Source: JBCCZC01 sp039188505 (GTDB lineage Bacteria > Pseudomonadota > Gammaproteobacteria > Xanthomonadales > SZUA-38). From it: DNA of 46,664 nucleotides. The translations under genes were made by a program, and so were the position numbers. The notes beneath the pieces were generated by a model. That model worked only from the letters and a program-made list of their open reading frames with translations. It was not told where the DNA came from and searched no databases. This document shows positions 25,880 through 34,102 of the stretch, piece by piece. Positions within the stretch are counted from its first letter, which is position 1. Each line of letters starts with the position of its first letter. The DNA is taken from assembly GCA_039188505.1 (NCBI GenBank), contig JBCCZC010000005.1, forward strand, positions 1 through 46,664. Reading direction: 5' to 3'.

Positions 25880-26177
25880 GTCCGCTGCCAGCCCCACGCT
25901 GGAGCTGGGCGAGCACCAGAGCATCCGCAACGTGGGCGAGCTGCATCACCGGCTCATGGAGGTTGCCTCCCACCCGGACCCCGTGGCGATCGACGCCGGC
26001 AGCATCACGAAGGTCGACACGGCGGCGATGCAGGCACTACTGGCCTTCGTGCTGGAACGCCGTCGGCACGATCACGGAACGGTCTGGACCGCGACGTCGG
26101 AGCGGTTTCAGCGGGTCGCTGCCGGCCTCGGGCTGGGCGACGCGTTCGGCCTGACGCCAACTGCCGGTCGGGAATGA
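25863..26177 (+). CDS. Small STAS-domain protein in the chemotaxis operon
   Basis: ATG at 25863 (MAKKTESAAS) gives 104 aa; an ATG at 25848 is an alternative. The sequence fits a STAS (anti-sigma antagonist/MlaB-like) fold: AIDAGSITKVDTAAMQALLAFVLERRR covers the central strand-helix unit. The usual phosphorylatable Ser after the DS motif is replaced (KVDTAAMQ, with Thr as the only hydroxyl residue), so control by serine phosphorylation is uncertain. It is embedded between cheW and cheR, so a regulatory role in the signalling array is inferred. Similar STAS proteins occur in other proteobacterial che operons, with little known function. Confidence 0.8.
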   Translation: MAKKTESAASPTLELGEHQSIRNVGELHHRLMEVASHPDPVAIDAGSITKVDTAAMQALLAFVLERRRHDHGTVWTATSERFQRVAAGLGLGDAFGLTPTAGRE

Positions 26178-26217
26178 GGTCATGGCAAGGCGCTTCCGCA
26201 CACCTGTCGCTTCCGCT

Positions 26218-26222
26218 GGAGG
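26218..26222 (+). promoter_or_regulatory. Ribosome binding site fixing the cheR start at GTG
   Basis: GGAGG at 26218-26222 lies 6 nt before a GTG at 26229, an ideal spacing. A TTG at 26223 directly abuts it and cannot be used. This sets the cheR start at 26229. Confidence 0.75.
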
Positions 26223-26228
26223 TTGCTG

Positions 26229-27098
26229 GTGAGCGACGCACTGCCCCTGCCCCCCGCGCGGCCCTTCTCGGAACGCGAGTTCGAATTCACGGAAGACGAC
26301 TTCCGCCAGCTGAGCGCGCTGGCCGCGCGGCTCGCTGGCATCCATCTGAGCGAGGCCAAGCGCGAGCTGGTGTACGCGCGCCTCGCACGGCGCCTCCGCC
26401 AGCTCCGGCTGAAGAGCTTCGCGCAGTACTGTCGGGTCCTCGATCGCGAAGAACCCGAGGAACTCGAGGCGTTCGTCAACGCCATCACCACCAACCACAC
26501 CTCCTTCTTCCGGGAGCCCCACCATTTCGAGTTCCTGCGGCGCGAGGTCCTGCCGGCCTGGGCGAAGGCCAACCCGGTGTCGACCGGTCGGGTGCTGCGC
26601 GTCTGGTGTGCCGGCTGCTCCACGGGAGAAGAGCCGTATACGGTGGCGATGACGGTACGGGACGCGCTGCCCGGGCGAGAGGTGTCGATCGTTGCAACGG
26701 ATCTGGACTCGAATGTCCTCGAAACGGGCGCGAGGGGCGTTTATCCCGCCGAGAAGGTGAGCGACCTGTCCGAGTCCGTGCGCAAGCGCTGGTTTCTCAA
26801 GGGCCAGGGTCGCAAGGCCGGACTTGTCCGGGTCAATCCACGGCTCCAGGAGCTGATCGAATTCCGCCAGCACAACATGATCCTCGAGCGCCCGCCGGCA
26901 GGTGGCGCCTTCGACGTGATCTTCTGTCGCAATGTCGTCATCTACTTCGACAAGGCGACCCAGGCGATCGTGGTGGACCGGTTCCGCTCGGCCCTGCGCG
27001 ACGGCGCGTACCTCATGGTCGGCCACTCGGAGAGCCTGCTCTATCGCGCCGAGGGCTTCGAGCTCGTCGGCCAGTCGACCTATCGGTGGCAAGCGTGA
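26229..27098 (+). CDS. cheR: Chemoreceptor glutamate methyltransferase CheR
   Basis: The GTG start gives 289 aa. The N-terminal helical domain (TEDDFRQLSALAARLAGIHL) precedes the SAM-dependent methyltransferase core: TTNHTSFFREPHHFEFL, VWCAGCSTGEEPYTVAM (SAM loop), SIVATDLDSNVLETG, VIFCRNVVIYFD and LMVGHSESL. It methylates glutamates on chemoreceptors for adaptation. The nearby receptor ends in DWTRF, fitting the aromatic-xx-aromatic pentapeptide that tethers CheR-type enzymes in some bacteria. The stop overlaps the cheD start (GTGA). Confidence 0.95.
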   Translation: MSDALPLPPARPFSEREFEFTEDDFRQLSALAARLAGIHLSEAKRELVYARLARRLRQLRLKSFAQYCRVLDREEPEELEAFVNAITTNHTSFFREPHHFEFLRREVLPAWAKANPVSTGRVLRVWCAGCSTGEEPYTVAMTVRDALPGREVSIVATDLDSNVLETGARGVYPAEKVSDLSESVRKRWFLKGQGRKAGLVRVNPRLQELIEFRQHNMILERPPAGGAFDVIFCRNVVIYFDKATQAIVVDRFRSALRDGAYLMVGHSESLLYRAEGFELVGQSTYRWQA

Positions 27099-27745
27099 GC
27101 TATCAGCATCGACTGGCCGGAACGAAGAACCTGCTTTCCGACGAGTTCGCGCACCTACGGCGGCGGCGGCTCGGCACCGCCGACCGCTGGGTCGTGCGCA
27201 TCGGCCCCGGTGAGTACTACGCGACGACGGAGGACGACATGATCTCGACCGTCCTCGGATCCTGCGTGGCCGCCTGCGTCAGAAACCGGGTGACGGGCGT
27301 CGGCGGAATGAATCACTTTCTGCTGCCGACGACGTTCGACGAGGACAGCCCGCGCTGGGGGGAGACGCCGGTGAGCGCGGCCATGCGCTTCGGTAACGTC
27401 GCCATGGAGAAGCTGATCAACCTCGTTCTCGGCCCGGAGCGCCGACGTTCGGACCTCGAGATCAAGGTCTTCGGCGGCGCGCGCGTGCTCCGCGCCCGCA
27501 TCGACATCGGTGACCGCAACGTCGAGTTCGTTCGGACCTACCTGGCGAAGGAAGGGCTGCCGATCGCGGCGCAGGATCTGGGCGGCGGCGTTCCGCGCAA
27601 GGTCGTCTTCGACCCAAGCTCGGGCGTGGTGTTCGTGAAGAATCTCGGCGCCACGACGCGCGATCGCATCGCTGGACGCGAGCTGGACTACATGGAAGAG
27701 ATTCGCCACCAGCCGGTGACAGGCGACCTGGAGCTGTTCGAATGA
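27095..27745 (+). CDS. cheD: Chemoreceptor glutamine deamidase CheD
   Basis: GTG at 27095 overlaps the cheR stop and gives 216 aa. Catalytic Cys57 (STVLGSCVAAC) and His74 (GGMNHFLLP) are present. Further family matches are IKVFGGARVL, IGDRNVEFVRTYLAKEGLPI and GGVPRKVVFDPSSG. It deamidates receptor glutamines and can modulate CheC-type phosphatases. The N-terminus (about 30 residues, HLRRRRLG) is longer than minimal CheD. The last residues are GDLELFE; a similar ELF ending occurs in three other proteins of this window. cheB follows 7 bp later. Confidence 0.94.
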   Translation: MSYQHRLAGTKNLLSDEFAHLRRRRLGTADRWVVRIGPGEYYATTEDDMISTVLGSCVAACVRNRVTGVGGMNHFLLPTTFDEDSPRWGETPVSAAMRFGNVAMEKLINLVLGPERRRSDLEIKVFGGARVLRARIDIGDRNVEFVRTYLAKEGLPIAAQDLGGGVPRKVVFDPSSGVVFVKNLGATTRDRIAGRELDYMEEIRHQPVTGDLELFE

Positions 27746-27752
27746 CCCGGGC

Positions 27753-28817
27753 ATGGAGCGCAGAGCGTTGAGGCGGATACGGGTCCTGATCGTCGACGAC
27801 TCGGCGCTGGTCCGCCAGATGCTGCGGGAGATCCTCGACTCCGATCCGGAGATCGAGGTCGTCGGCTACGCGGCCAACGCCGCGGCGGCGCGGGAGAAGA
27901 TCCGCAAGCTCGAGCCGGATGTGATGACCCTCGACGTCGAAATGCCTGGCATGGATGGCATCAGTTTCCTGCGCCAGGTGATGCGGCTGCGTCCGCTGCC
28001 CGTCGTGATGGTCTCCTCGCTCACGGCGGAAGGCGCCGAGGTGACGCTCGAAGCCCTCTCGCTTGGCGCCGTCGACTTCGTCTGCAAGCCCCGCGTGGAC
28101 ATCTCCGGCACGCTGGGCGAGTACGCGAGCGAGATCATCGACAAGGTCAGGGCGGCCGCGAGCGCTCGCCCCCTCGCGGCCGACGATGCGCCCGTGGAGC
28201 CGGTCCGGCAAAGCGGCGACTTCGAGGTTCCCACCGACGTCCGACTGATTGCCCTGGGCGCCTCGGCTGGCGGGGTCGAGGCCATTCGCGAGCTCGTCGA
28301 TCAGCTGGAACCGGATCTGCCCGGCATGGTGATCACGCAGCATATTCCGGGTGGATTCAGCGCGGCTTTCGCGCGCCGCATCGATCAGCGAACGCCGCTC
28401 ACGGTCAAGGAGGCTGAAGACGGCGACCGAATCAACGAGAACCACGTTTTCATCGCGCCAGGCGGGCGCCATCTGCGCGTCGTTCGCGAAGGCGCGCAGC
28501 TCGTATGCCGCATCGACGACGGTCCCCGCGTGAGCCAGCACCGGCCCTCCGTGGACGTGCTATTCCGCTCGGTGGCCGAAGCCGTCGGCGCCGAGGCCGT
28601 TGGCGTGCTCCTTACGGGCATGGGCTCGGACGGGGCGCACGGCCTGGCGGAGCTCCATCGTCGCGGAGCGCTGACCGTTGCGCAGGACGAGGCGAGTAGC
28701 GTGATCTGGGGCATGCCCCGCGAGGCCGTCTTGCTGGGCTGCGTGGATCATGTGTTACCTTTGGGCCGTATTCCGACGCTGCTGCGAGCAACGCGAGAAA
28801 GCGTGCGGTCCAGCTAA
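27753..28817 (+). CDS. cheB: Chemotaxis methylesterase/response regulator CheB
   Basis: The product is 354 aa. The receiver domain (1-125) has Asp61 (VMTLDVEMPGMDG) and VSSLT and CKP switch residues. The C-terminal methylesterase domain has the triad Ser171 (LGASAGGVEA), His197 (TQHIPGGF) and Asp293 (LTGMGSDGAHG). It removes receptor methyl groups when phosphorylated by CheA. The ATG lies 7 bp after cheD. Everything needed for activity is present. Confidence 0.95.
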   Translation: MERRALRRIRVLIVDDSALVRQMLREILDSDPEIEVVGYAANAAAAREKIRKLEPDVMTLDVEMPGMDGISFLRQVMRLRPLPVVMVSSLTAEGAEVTLEALSLGAVDFVCKPRVDISGTLGEYASEIIDKVRAAASARPLAADDAPVEPVRQSGDFEVPTDVRLIALGASAGGVEAIRELVDQLEPDLPGMVITQHIPGGFSAAFARRIDQRTPLTVKEAEDGDRINENHVFIAPGGRHLRVVREGAQLVCRIDDGPRVSQHRPSVDVLFRSVAEAVGAEAVGVLLTGMGSDGAHGLAELHRRGALTVAQDEASSVIWGMPREAVLLGCVDHVLPLGRIPTLLRATRESVRSS

Positions 28818-28847
28818 GCTCGCAGGGCATCGAGGAACGACAAAGGC

Positions 28848-29993
28848 GTGCATTTCCTGAAGACATTCTGGCCGGCGATGCTGGTGACCCTGGGGGCCGC
28901 GGTCGCTGCCTACGCCTTTGCCAGCGGCGTGATCGACCTCCTGCTCTTGCTTGCCTCAGCGGCCAGCTGGGCCATGGCGGCGATGCTGCTCGAGCCCCGG
29001 CCCGCGGCGGCATCCGCGCCAGCTCGGGCACCCGCAGAGGAACCTGCGCCCGAGCCCGAGAAGGAGGCCGCCGAGCAGCTCGACGAGGCGATCCAGGACA
29101 GCGTCTGCATGATCGTCGACCGGGTGAACATCTTCATCGATGAGGAAGTCGAGATCCTCAACGACTCGCTGCAGCAGATCCAGCAGCTCGCCAAGGATGC
29201 CGTCGAGACCCTGTCGGGCAGTATGCGGAGCCTGAGCCACCAGGTCAGGACCCAGTCAAAGCTGCTCAACCAGCTTGCCGGCGTGGCGTCGGAGCCGGTG
29301 GCGATCGATGACGGAGAGGAAGGCGATGAGGGCGTCAGCTGGACTCGCTATATCGAGGACTCGCAGTCGGTCATCACCTATTTCATCCGGCTCCTGGACG
29401 ATGTCGAGAAGCAGCGTTCCGTCGTCGAAGGCGGCCTGAAGGAACTCCTCAGCCACGCGAACAGCGCGCGCGACCACGTGGACAACCTTCCGCCGGGCAC
29501 CTCGAAGGACCTGCGCCTGAGCGTGACCCGGGTGCGGACATCGGCCCAGCGACAGTTGCAGGCGCTCAGCGAATCGCCCCGCATGAGCCGCGAACGAACG
29601 GACGCTACCGAGGCCATGGACCGGATCAGCGTTGCCCGGGAAGAGCTTCAGGAAATGCGGGATATCGTCATGATGAACGTGGAGGCCTTCGCGCGGCAGA
29701 GCCACGCCGACGTCGGCCGCGCGATCCAGTCCCTCCAGTTCGAGGACATCGTCACGCAGCTCGTGACAGGTGCCCAGGGCCGCCTCGATGAGATGAACCG
29801 GCTGGTCAACTCGCTCACCGAACGCGTCGAACGGCTGAAACTGGTCGACGCCGCTAACGAGCCGATCGGGGTGCTCCGGGTGGTCGCGGAGATCGAGTCG
29901 GACGTGTTGAGCTACACGGACCGCCTACGCGCTTCCCGCCACAAGCCAGTCGGCCAGCAGAACCTCGACGAGGGCTCCATCGAACTGTTCTGA
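28848..29993 (+). CDS. Membrane-anchored CheZ-like chemotaxis protein with GSIELF tail
   Basis: The GTG start gives 381 aa. Two hydrophobic segments (residues ~8-28 and ~29-47) form an N-terminal membrane hairpin, then a Pro/Ala/Glu linker, then long coiled-coil helices from 75 to 360. The segment SLQFEDIVTQLVTGAQGRLDEM (residues 295-316, hyphenless here) has Asp300 and Gln304 with the D-x3-Q spacing of the CheZ active site (Asp143/Gln147 in E. coli). This suggests CheY-P dephosphorylation, but the overall family is not certain. The C-terminus reads EGSIELF, identical in its last six residues to the diguanylate cyclase at 36019-37020. It lies between cheB and the chemoreceptor, where cheZ would be expected. 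It could instead be a receptor-like coiled-coil scaffold. Confidence 0.7.
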   Translation: MHFLKTFWPAMLVTLGAAVAAYAFASGVIDLLLLLASAASWAMAAMLLEPRPAAASAPARAPAEEPAPEPEKEAAEQLDEAIQDSVCMIVDRVNIFIDEEVEILNDSLQQIQQLAKDAVETLSGSMRSLSHQVRTQSKLLNQLAGVASEPVAIDDGEEGDEGVSWTRYIEDSQSVITYFIRLLDDVEKQRSVVEGGLKELLSHANSARDHVDNLPPGTSKDLRLSVTRVRTSAQRQLQALSESPRMSRERTDATEAMDRISVAREELQEMRDIVMMNVEAFARQSHADVGRAIQSLQFEDIVTQLVTGAQGRLDEMNRLVNSLTERVERLKLVDAANEPIGVLRVVAEIESDVLSYTDRLRASRHKPVGQQNLDEGSIELF

Positions 29994-30076
29994 AGTCGAG
30001 CGGCCTGTCGGGCCCGCTGCACAGCCTGTTAATTTCTGTCAGTGATTGCCCAGATTTCCCGGGCAAACCCCCGAAT

Positions 30077-30105
30077 TTGCTACCTTTCCACCCTCACCGT
30101 ACGAT
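30077..30105 (+). promoter_or_regulatory. Candidate sigma-70 promoter of the chemoreceptor gene
   Basis: TTGCTA (30077-30082) and TACGAT (30100-30105) are 17 bp apart in the 235-bp gap after the CheZ-like gene. Each hexamer matches four of six consensus bases. This would give a leader of about 117 nt and allow the receptor to be expressed apart from the upstream operon. The inverted repeat TTGCCC/GGGCAA lies just upstream (30046-30066 region). Confidence 0.4.
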
Positions 30106-30228
30106 ACGCCCGTGGGGGCTCCACCGAGCGCGATGTACGCGCAACCACCGCGTCCGGCGGTGGCAGATTGCCCCGCCCCGGCAGGCGTCCGGCCAGCGAG
30201 ACGTGGCGGGACAGGAGGTAGTTCAGCC

Positions 30229-31995
30229 GTGAAGCTGCAGATGAAGATGATCGGATTCGTCGTGGTCCTGCTGGCCATGACGATCACCGTTTCCGCGATC
30301 GGCTACTACAACGCTTCCCGGATCGGCGCGGCGCTAGGCGATTTCGCCACCCAGGATTTTCCCCTCGCCAACATCATCTCCGATGTTGCCAACGGCCAGC
30401 TTGAGCAGTCGGTCCTCATGGGGCGGGCGCTGGTGCTGGCCGAATCCGCCGAAATGAATGCCGTCGCCGACGTTGCCGCCGATTTCGAGGACCTGACGCT
30501 GCGCGTGAAGGAATCGCTCGCCAGTGGAGCGACGATCCTTGAGGGTGCGGTAGCGAACGGCGGTGAATCCGACCGCCGCACGCGCTTTGGAGAGTGGCGT
30601 GAGACCTGGGCAGTCATCACCGAAGACTATGAGGGCTTCGTGGCGGGCCAGCAGGGCCTGCTGGCATACATGCAGGGCGGCAACGTCGACGTGGCCAAGC
30701 AGAACGTGCGGATGGCGGAAGTCTCGGTCTCCGCCATGATCGAGGAGCTGCAGACCCTCGGCGCTGCCATCGGTGGGGCCGCGCGGACTGCCGCCGCGGA
30801 CACCCAGGCGAGCGCCTTCCGGGCCAAGGGAGCGCTGGTCACGACGACGCTGATCGCTCTCGTGGCGTCGCTGTTCCTGGGTTGGCTGCTGCTGCGCAGC
30901 CTCCAGGACCAGCTGGGCGCGGATCCCGGGGAGCTGCTGGAGATCGCCGAGACCGTTTCCACCGGCGATCTGACGATCCAGGATGATCGCTCCGCGCGCG
31001 GCGTCGCCCGGGCAATCCGGCGAACCGTCGTCGGGCTCCGGGAAGTGATCGAGGGCATCCAGATCTCGGCCGACGCCGTCGGCGTGGCGGCCGAGCAGGT
31101 CTATCACGGCAACACCGACCTCAGCTCGCGGACCCAGGAACAGGCCTCCAGCCTCGAGGAAATCGCGGCAAGCATGGAGGAGATGACCGGCACGGTGAAC
31201 CAGAACGCCGACAACGCGCGCAAGGCGAACGATCTGGCCAAGGCAACCCGCGAGCAGGCCATCGAGGGGAACGAGGTCGTCTCCCAGACGATCACGGCCA
31301 TGGACATGATCGACGAATCCAGTCAGCGGATCGCCGACATCCTCGACATGATCGAGGACATTGCTTTCCAGACGAACCTGCTGGCCCTGAACGCCGCGGT
31401 CGAGGCCGCGCGCGCCGGTGAGCACGGCCGTGGCTTTGGCGTCGTCGCGAATGAGGTCCGCAAGCTGGCGGGACGGAGTTCGACCGCCGCCAAGGACATC
31501 AAGACCCTCATCAAGGAGAGCAGCTCGAACGTCAACCGCGGCATGACCATGGTCAACAACGCCGGTGTCATGCTGCAGCAGATGGTCAACGGCGTCCGCG
31601 ACGTCAGCGACCTGATCTCCGAGATTGCGGCGGCCAGCCTGGAGCAGGCTGAGGGCATCGCCCAGGTCAACAAGGCGGTGGTCCAGATGGAGGAGATGAC
31701 CCAGCAGAACGCCGCGATGGTCGAGGAAGCGGCCGCGGCCAGCCAGGCCATGGGTGAGCAGTCCCAGGAGCTCAGCCGCCTGATCGGATTCTTCCGCCTC
31801 GACGAATCCGCCGCGGCGGCGAATGATTCGTCGTCGAGCAGCGAATTCGACATGGACTTCGACTCGGACGATGATGGATGGGAGACCATCGACGAAGCGC
31901 CACAGCAAGCGGCAGCACCAGCGGCCCCGAGACCGGCGACAGCCGCGAAGGGAAACAACGAGCTCTTCGACGAGGATGACTGGACCCGCTTCTAG
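30229..31995 (+). CDS. Methyl-accepting chemotaxis protein
   Basis: GTG at 30229, 10 nt after AGGAGG, gives 588 aa; the upstream in-frame stretch looks non-coding. The first transmembrane helix is at ~7-27 (MIGFVVVLLAMTITVSAIGY) and a four-helix-bundle periplasmic domain at ~28-200. The second membrane helix is TTTLIALVASLFLGWLLL, then a HAMP domain. A long signalling coiled coil has its tip at DIAFQTNLLALNAAVEAARA and GRGFGVVANEVRKLA. It feeds CheA/CheW. The C-terminal ~50 residues are a flexible acidic tail ending NNELFDEDDWTRF. DWTRF fits the CheR-tethering pentapeptide pattern (as in NWETF) and ELF precedes it. The next gene starts 3 bp after the stop. Confidence 0.94.
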   Translation: MKLQMKMIGFVVVLLAMTITVSAIGYYNASRIGAALGDFATQDFPLANIISDVANGQLEQSVLMGRALVLAESAEMNAVADVAADFEDLTLRVKESLASGATILEGAVANGGESDRRTRFGEWRETWAVITEDYEGFVAGQQGLLAYMQGGNVDVAKQNVRMAEVSVSAMIEELQTLGAAIGGAARTAAADTQASAFRAKGALVTTTLIALVASLFLGWLLLRSLQDQLGADPGELLEIAETVSTGDLTIQDDRSARGVARAIRRTVVGLREVIEGIQISADAVGVAAEQVYHGNTDLSSRTQEQASSLEEIAASMEEMTGTVNQNADNARKANDLAKATREQAIEGNEVVSQTITAMDMIDESSQRIADILDMIEDIAFQTNLLALNAAVEAARAGEHGRGFGVVANEVRKLAGRSSTAAKDIKTLIKESSSNVNRGMTMVNNAGVMLQQMVNGVRDVSDLISEIAAASLEQAEGIAQVNKAVVQMEEMTQQNAAMVEEAAAASQAMGEQSQELSRLIGFFRLDESAAAANDSSSSSEFDMDFDSDDDGWETIDEAPQQAAAPAAPRPATAAKGNNELFDEDDWTRF

Positions 31996-31997
31996 CG

Positions 31998-33227
31998 GTG
32001 GCGGTAGTGGAGATGCTGGGCGAGTCGGAAAAGCTGAAGGTCGTCATCGCCGACGCGGACGCGGAGGTTCTCCAGTATCTCGGTTCGATCTTCAGATCCC
32101 TCGAGTGCAACGTTCAGCCCGTCGGCAAGCTCCGCTCCCTCAAGAGTCAGCTGAAGGCCAGACCCGACGTGCTCGTCCTCGATCTGATCATGCCCGGCCA
32201 GGACGGGATCCAGATCCTCGAGAGCATGGCCGAGGCGCGGCTCGATACGGCGATCATCATCGTCAGCGCCTGCCCGGATCGAATCCTGAACGCCGCCGAG
32301 AACTACGCCCGCATGTCCGGCCTGCGCGTGCTCGGTGCGCTCCGCAAGCCGGTGTGGCGGGACCAGATTCGCGAACTCCTCGAGCCGTTGCGACAGCGCG
32401 GCAACGAGAAGCCGCACCTCGAGGAGCAGGAGTTCTTCCGGCTGCTCGAGACCGGCCACCTCGAGGTGCATTTCAAGCCGGTGATCGACGTCCGGCGCGC
32501 AGCAGTGCACGCCCTCGAGGCAGCGCCCCGGGTGCGACACCCCAAGCTGGGCGTCCTGAGCCCGACGGGCATGTGGGATACGGCCGAGGCCTTCGGGGCT
32601 GCCGAGAAGATCAAGGACAATCTGCTCGATCTGTCGATCAAGGCCGCCGCACAGATGGCCCGCGAGGGTGTCCGCGTCCCGATCCAGTGCGAGGTGCCGG
32701 CGACGCAGCTGGTCGACCCGGGCTTCGCCGACCAGTTCCTCGACCGGTGCCGCGCGAACAGCGTGCTACCCAGCTCCATCTGCATCGTCGTCACCGAATC
32801 GGAGACCCGGCAGAACTTCACGCCCGCACTCGGCACGCTGACCCGGCTGGCCATGCGCGGCGTCGAGATCTCGGTGAACGATTTCGGCATCGGCTCCCTG
32901 TCCGGCGGCATGCTTGCGCGCATGCCGGTGCACGAGATAAAGATCGCCTCAGCGCTCGCGGCGGCGATCCTGCGGGATGCCGAGGCGCGCTACCGGGCGC
33001 TCGACATCGTCGCCTATGGCGAGCGACAGGATCTTCGCGTGGTGGCCAAGGGCATCGAGAGTCCGGAACATCTCGGCCTGCTCATCGACCTCGGCATGGC
33101 GCTGTTCCAGGGCAATCTGATCTCTTCGGCCAAGTCGTTCGAGGAGATCGTGTACTGGCAGAAGAACGCCGCACAGCATCTCGCCAAGCTCGGCATCACC
33201 TCGGCGATTCGCGTCGAGGCGGGGTAG
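31998..33227 (+). CDS. Receiver domain fused to degenerate EAL domain
   Basis: Taking GTG at 31998 gives 409 aa; GTG 32007 or ATG 32013 are equally possible starts. The receiver domain (1-130) keeps Asp62 (VLVLDLIMPGQDG) and Lys117. Residues ~145-400 form an EAL fold. Glu174 (LEAAPR), Glu267 (VVTESE), Asp295, Lys315, Glu354 and Gln371 match catalytic positions. The usual Asn is Glu232, the first Asp of DDF is Asn294 (NDFGIG), and the Glu of AEGVE is Lys351. Loss of three metal or catalytic positions suggests no c-di-GMP hydrolysis; binding c-di-GMP or a partner is more likely. It starts 3 bp after the receptor stop, so its phosphodonor is probably CheA. Confidence 0.88.
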   Translation: MAVVEMLGESEKLKVVIADADAEVLQYLGSIFRSLECNVQPVGKLRSLKSQLKARPDVLVLDLIMPGQDGIQILESMAEARLDTAIIIVSACPDRILNAAENYARMSGLRVLGALRKPVWRDQIRELLEPLRQRGNEKPHLEEQEFFRLLETGHLEVHFKPVIDVRRAAVHALEAAPRVRHPKLGVLSPTGMWDTAEAFGAAEKIKDNLLDLSIKAAAQMAREGVRVPIQCEVPATQLVDPGFADQFLDRCRANSVLPSSICIVVTESETRQNFTPALGTLTRLAMRGVEISVNDFGIGSLSGGMLARMPVHEIKIASALAAAILRDAEARYRALDIVAYGERQDLRVVAKGIESPEHLGLLIDLGMALFQGNLISSAKSFEEIVYWQKNAAQHLAKLGITSAIRVEAG

Positions 33228-33230
33228 TTC

Positions 33231-33272
33231 ATGGCCGTCCCGGACCCGGAATTCGACAGACATCATTCTCGA
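33231..33272 (+). repeat. Dispersed intergenic repeat, copy A
   Basis: A 42-bp element begins ATGGCCG 4 bp after the REC-EAL stop. It aligns without gaps to copies at 37284-37325 (33 of 42 identical) and 40927-40968. All three lie in plus-strand intergenic regions downstream of plus-strand genes. This copy lacks the strong upstream hairpin of the others. Confidence 0.65.
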
Positions 33273-33277
33273 ATTCC
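33248..33277 (+). terminator. 9-bp stem-loop between REC-EAL and STAS-like genes
   Basis: GGAATTCGA (33248-33256) and TCGAATTCC (33269-33277) form a perfect 9-bp stem with a 12-nt loop. There is no T-run after it, so it is not a classical terminator. It could slow transcription, stabilise mRNA or be part of repeat copy A, which it overlaps. Confidence 0.35.
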
Positions 33278-33362
33278 TCGCGTTATCAAGCGCCTGTAGC
33301 GCACAACAAGGGCGATGGTGGACCCGCCCGGCACATCGGCCAGAGAGCCGAGGGAGTACGAG

Positions 33363-33731
33363 ATGTTCGATTTTCGGATCAATACGAAGGCCAATGCCAT
33401 TCTCTGCGTGCTGAAGGGGCGTTTCGACGTTCCTGAAGCCGAGGCCTACGTGGCCAAGTTCCGGGAAGGCATTGACAAGATGCGGCCCGGCTTCACCGTC
33501 ATTTCCGACCTCACCGAATACGCACCCAGCGATGAGGACGTCCGACGGATCCTGCAGGACGGCAGCGCCTATGCCGTCGAGAAGGGGGTCGCCCGCGGTA
33601 TCCGCGTCGTCCCCGAGAAGGTGGCCTCGCGGGTGAGCAACATCCAGATGAACCGCACCGCACGTGAACTCGGCTACGAGGTCGAGGTCGTCGCATCAAT
33701 CGAGGAAGCGAAGGCGCTCCTCGGGATGTGA
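33363..33731 (+). CDS. Small STAS/SpoIIAA-like protein (paralogue 1)
   Basis: ATG at 33363, after an AGGGAG ribosome site, gives 122 aa. Starts MFDFRIN. The alternation of short strands and helices (AILCVLKGRFDVPEAEAYV, FTVISDLTEYAPSDEDVRRI, GIRVVPEKVASRVSNIQM) fits a SpoIIAA/STAS-like fold. No catalytic residue is evident. It aligns without gaps to the product of 35511-35882 over the full length, about half identical. It ends the chemotaxis/c-di-GMP cluster, 135 bp after the REC-EAL gene, and is probably regulatory. The function is unknown. Confidence 0.8.
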   Translation: MFDFRINTKANAILCVLKGRFDVPEAEAYVAKFREGIDKMRPGFTVISDLTEYAPSDEDVRRILQDGSAYAVEKGVARGIRVVPEKVASRVSNIQMNRTARELGYEVEVVASIEEAKALLGM

Positions 33732-33761
33732 AGCCAGGCGCAGGCCCGGGTCCGCGTCTTC

Positions 33762-33971
33762 TCAGAGTCCGCGCCGACGCAGATAGTCCCGCAACCGGCG
33801 TGTCTGGCGGCGAGCCCACGCGTACTCCGCCCCGAGTACCGAAAGGCCGGCGGCCAGCAGCACGAGTCCAGGACCGGGGATGATCAGGAGTATCGCGCCG
33901 ACGAGCAGCAGCAGGAGGCCGCCGGCTGCAAGCACTGGGCGATTTGGCCAGATTCCGGTCAACTTGATCAT
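33762..33971 (-). CDS. Small PGPGW-type transmembrane protein
   Basis: ATG at 33971 (MIKLTGIWPNRPV) gives 69 aa; a start at 34028 would add 19 residues. One long hydrophobic hairpin (VLAAGGLLLLLVGAILLIIPGPGLVLLAAGLSVLGAEY, written here as positions ~13-50) centres on the IPGPG motif of the PGPGW family, followed by a basic tail (RRQTRRLRDYLRRRG). It is an inner-membrane protein of unknown function. Convergent with the STAS-like gene, 30 bp apart. Confidence 0.75.
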   Translation of the reverse strand: MIKLTGIWPNRPVLAAGGLLLLLVGAILLIIPGPGLVLLAAGLSVLGAEYAWARRQTRRLRDYLRRRGL

Positions 33972-34102
33972 GCACGATGTCCTCGTAAGGGTTTCTGAGC
34001 GTGCCTGTTGCAGGTTGTGTGCCAGCATCCTGGCGTCCCGCTATTGGTCATTCGGCGGCTGGGTCGCTACCTTCTGAGTCAAATCACGAATCGGGATCCG
34101 CC

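Noticed and set aside
15996..30024. Shared TCGGGCCCGCTGC 3' of the 7TMR cyclase (~16002) and of the CheZ-like gene (~30008)
   Set aside because: A 13-base GC-rich match with no flanking similarity can be chance; no third copy was found.
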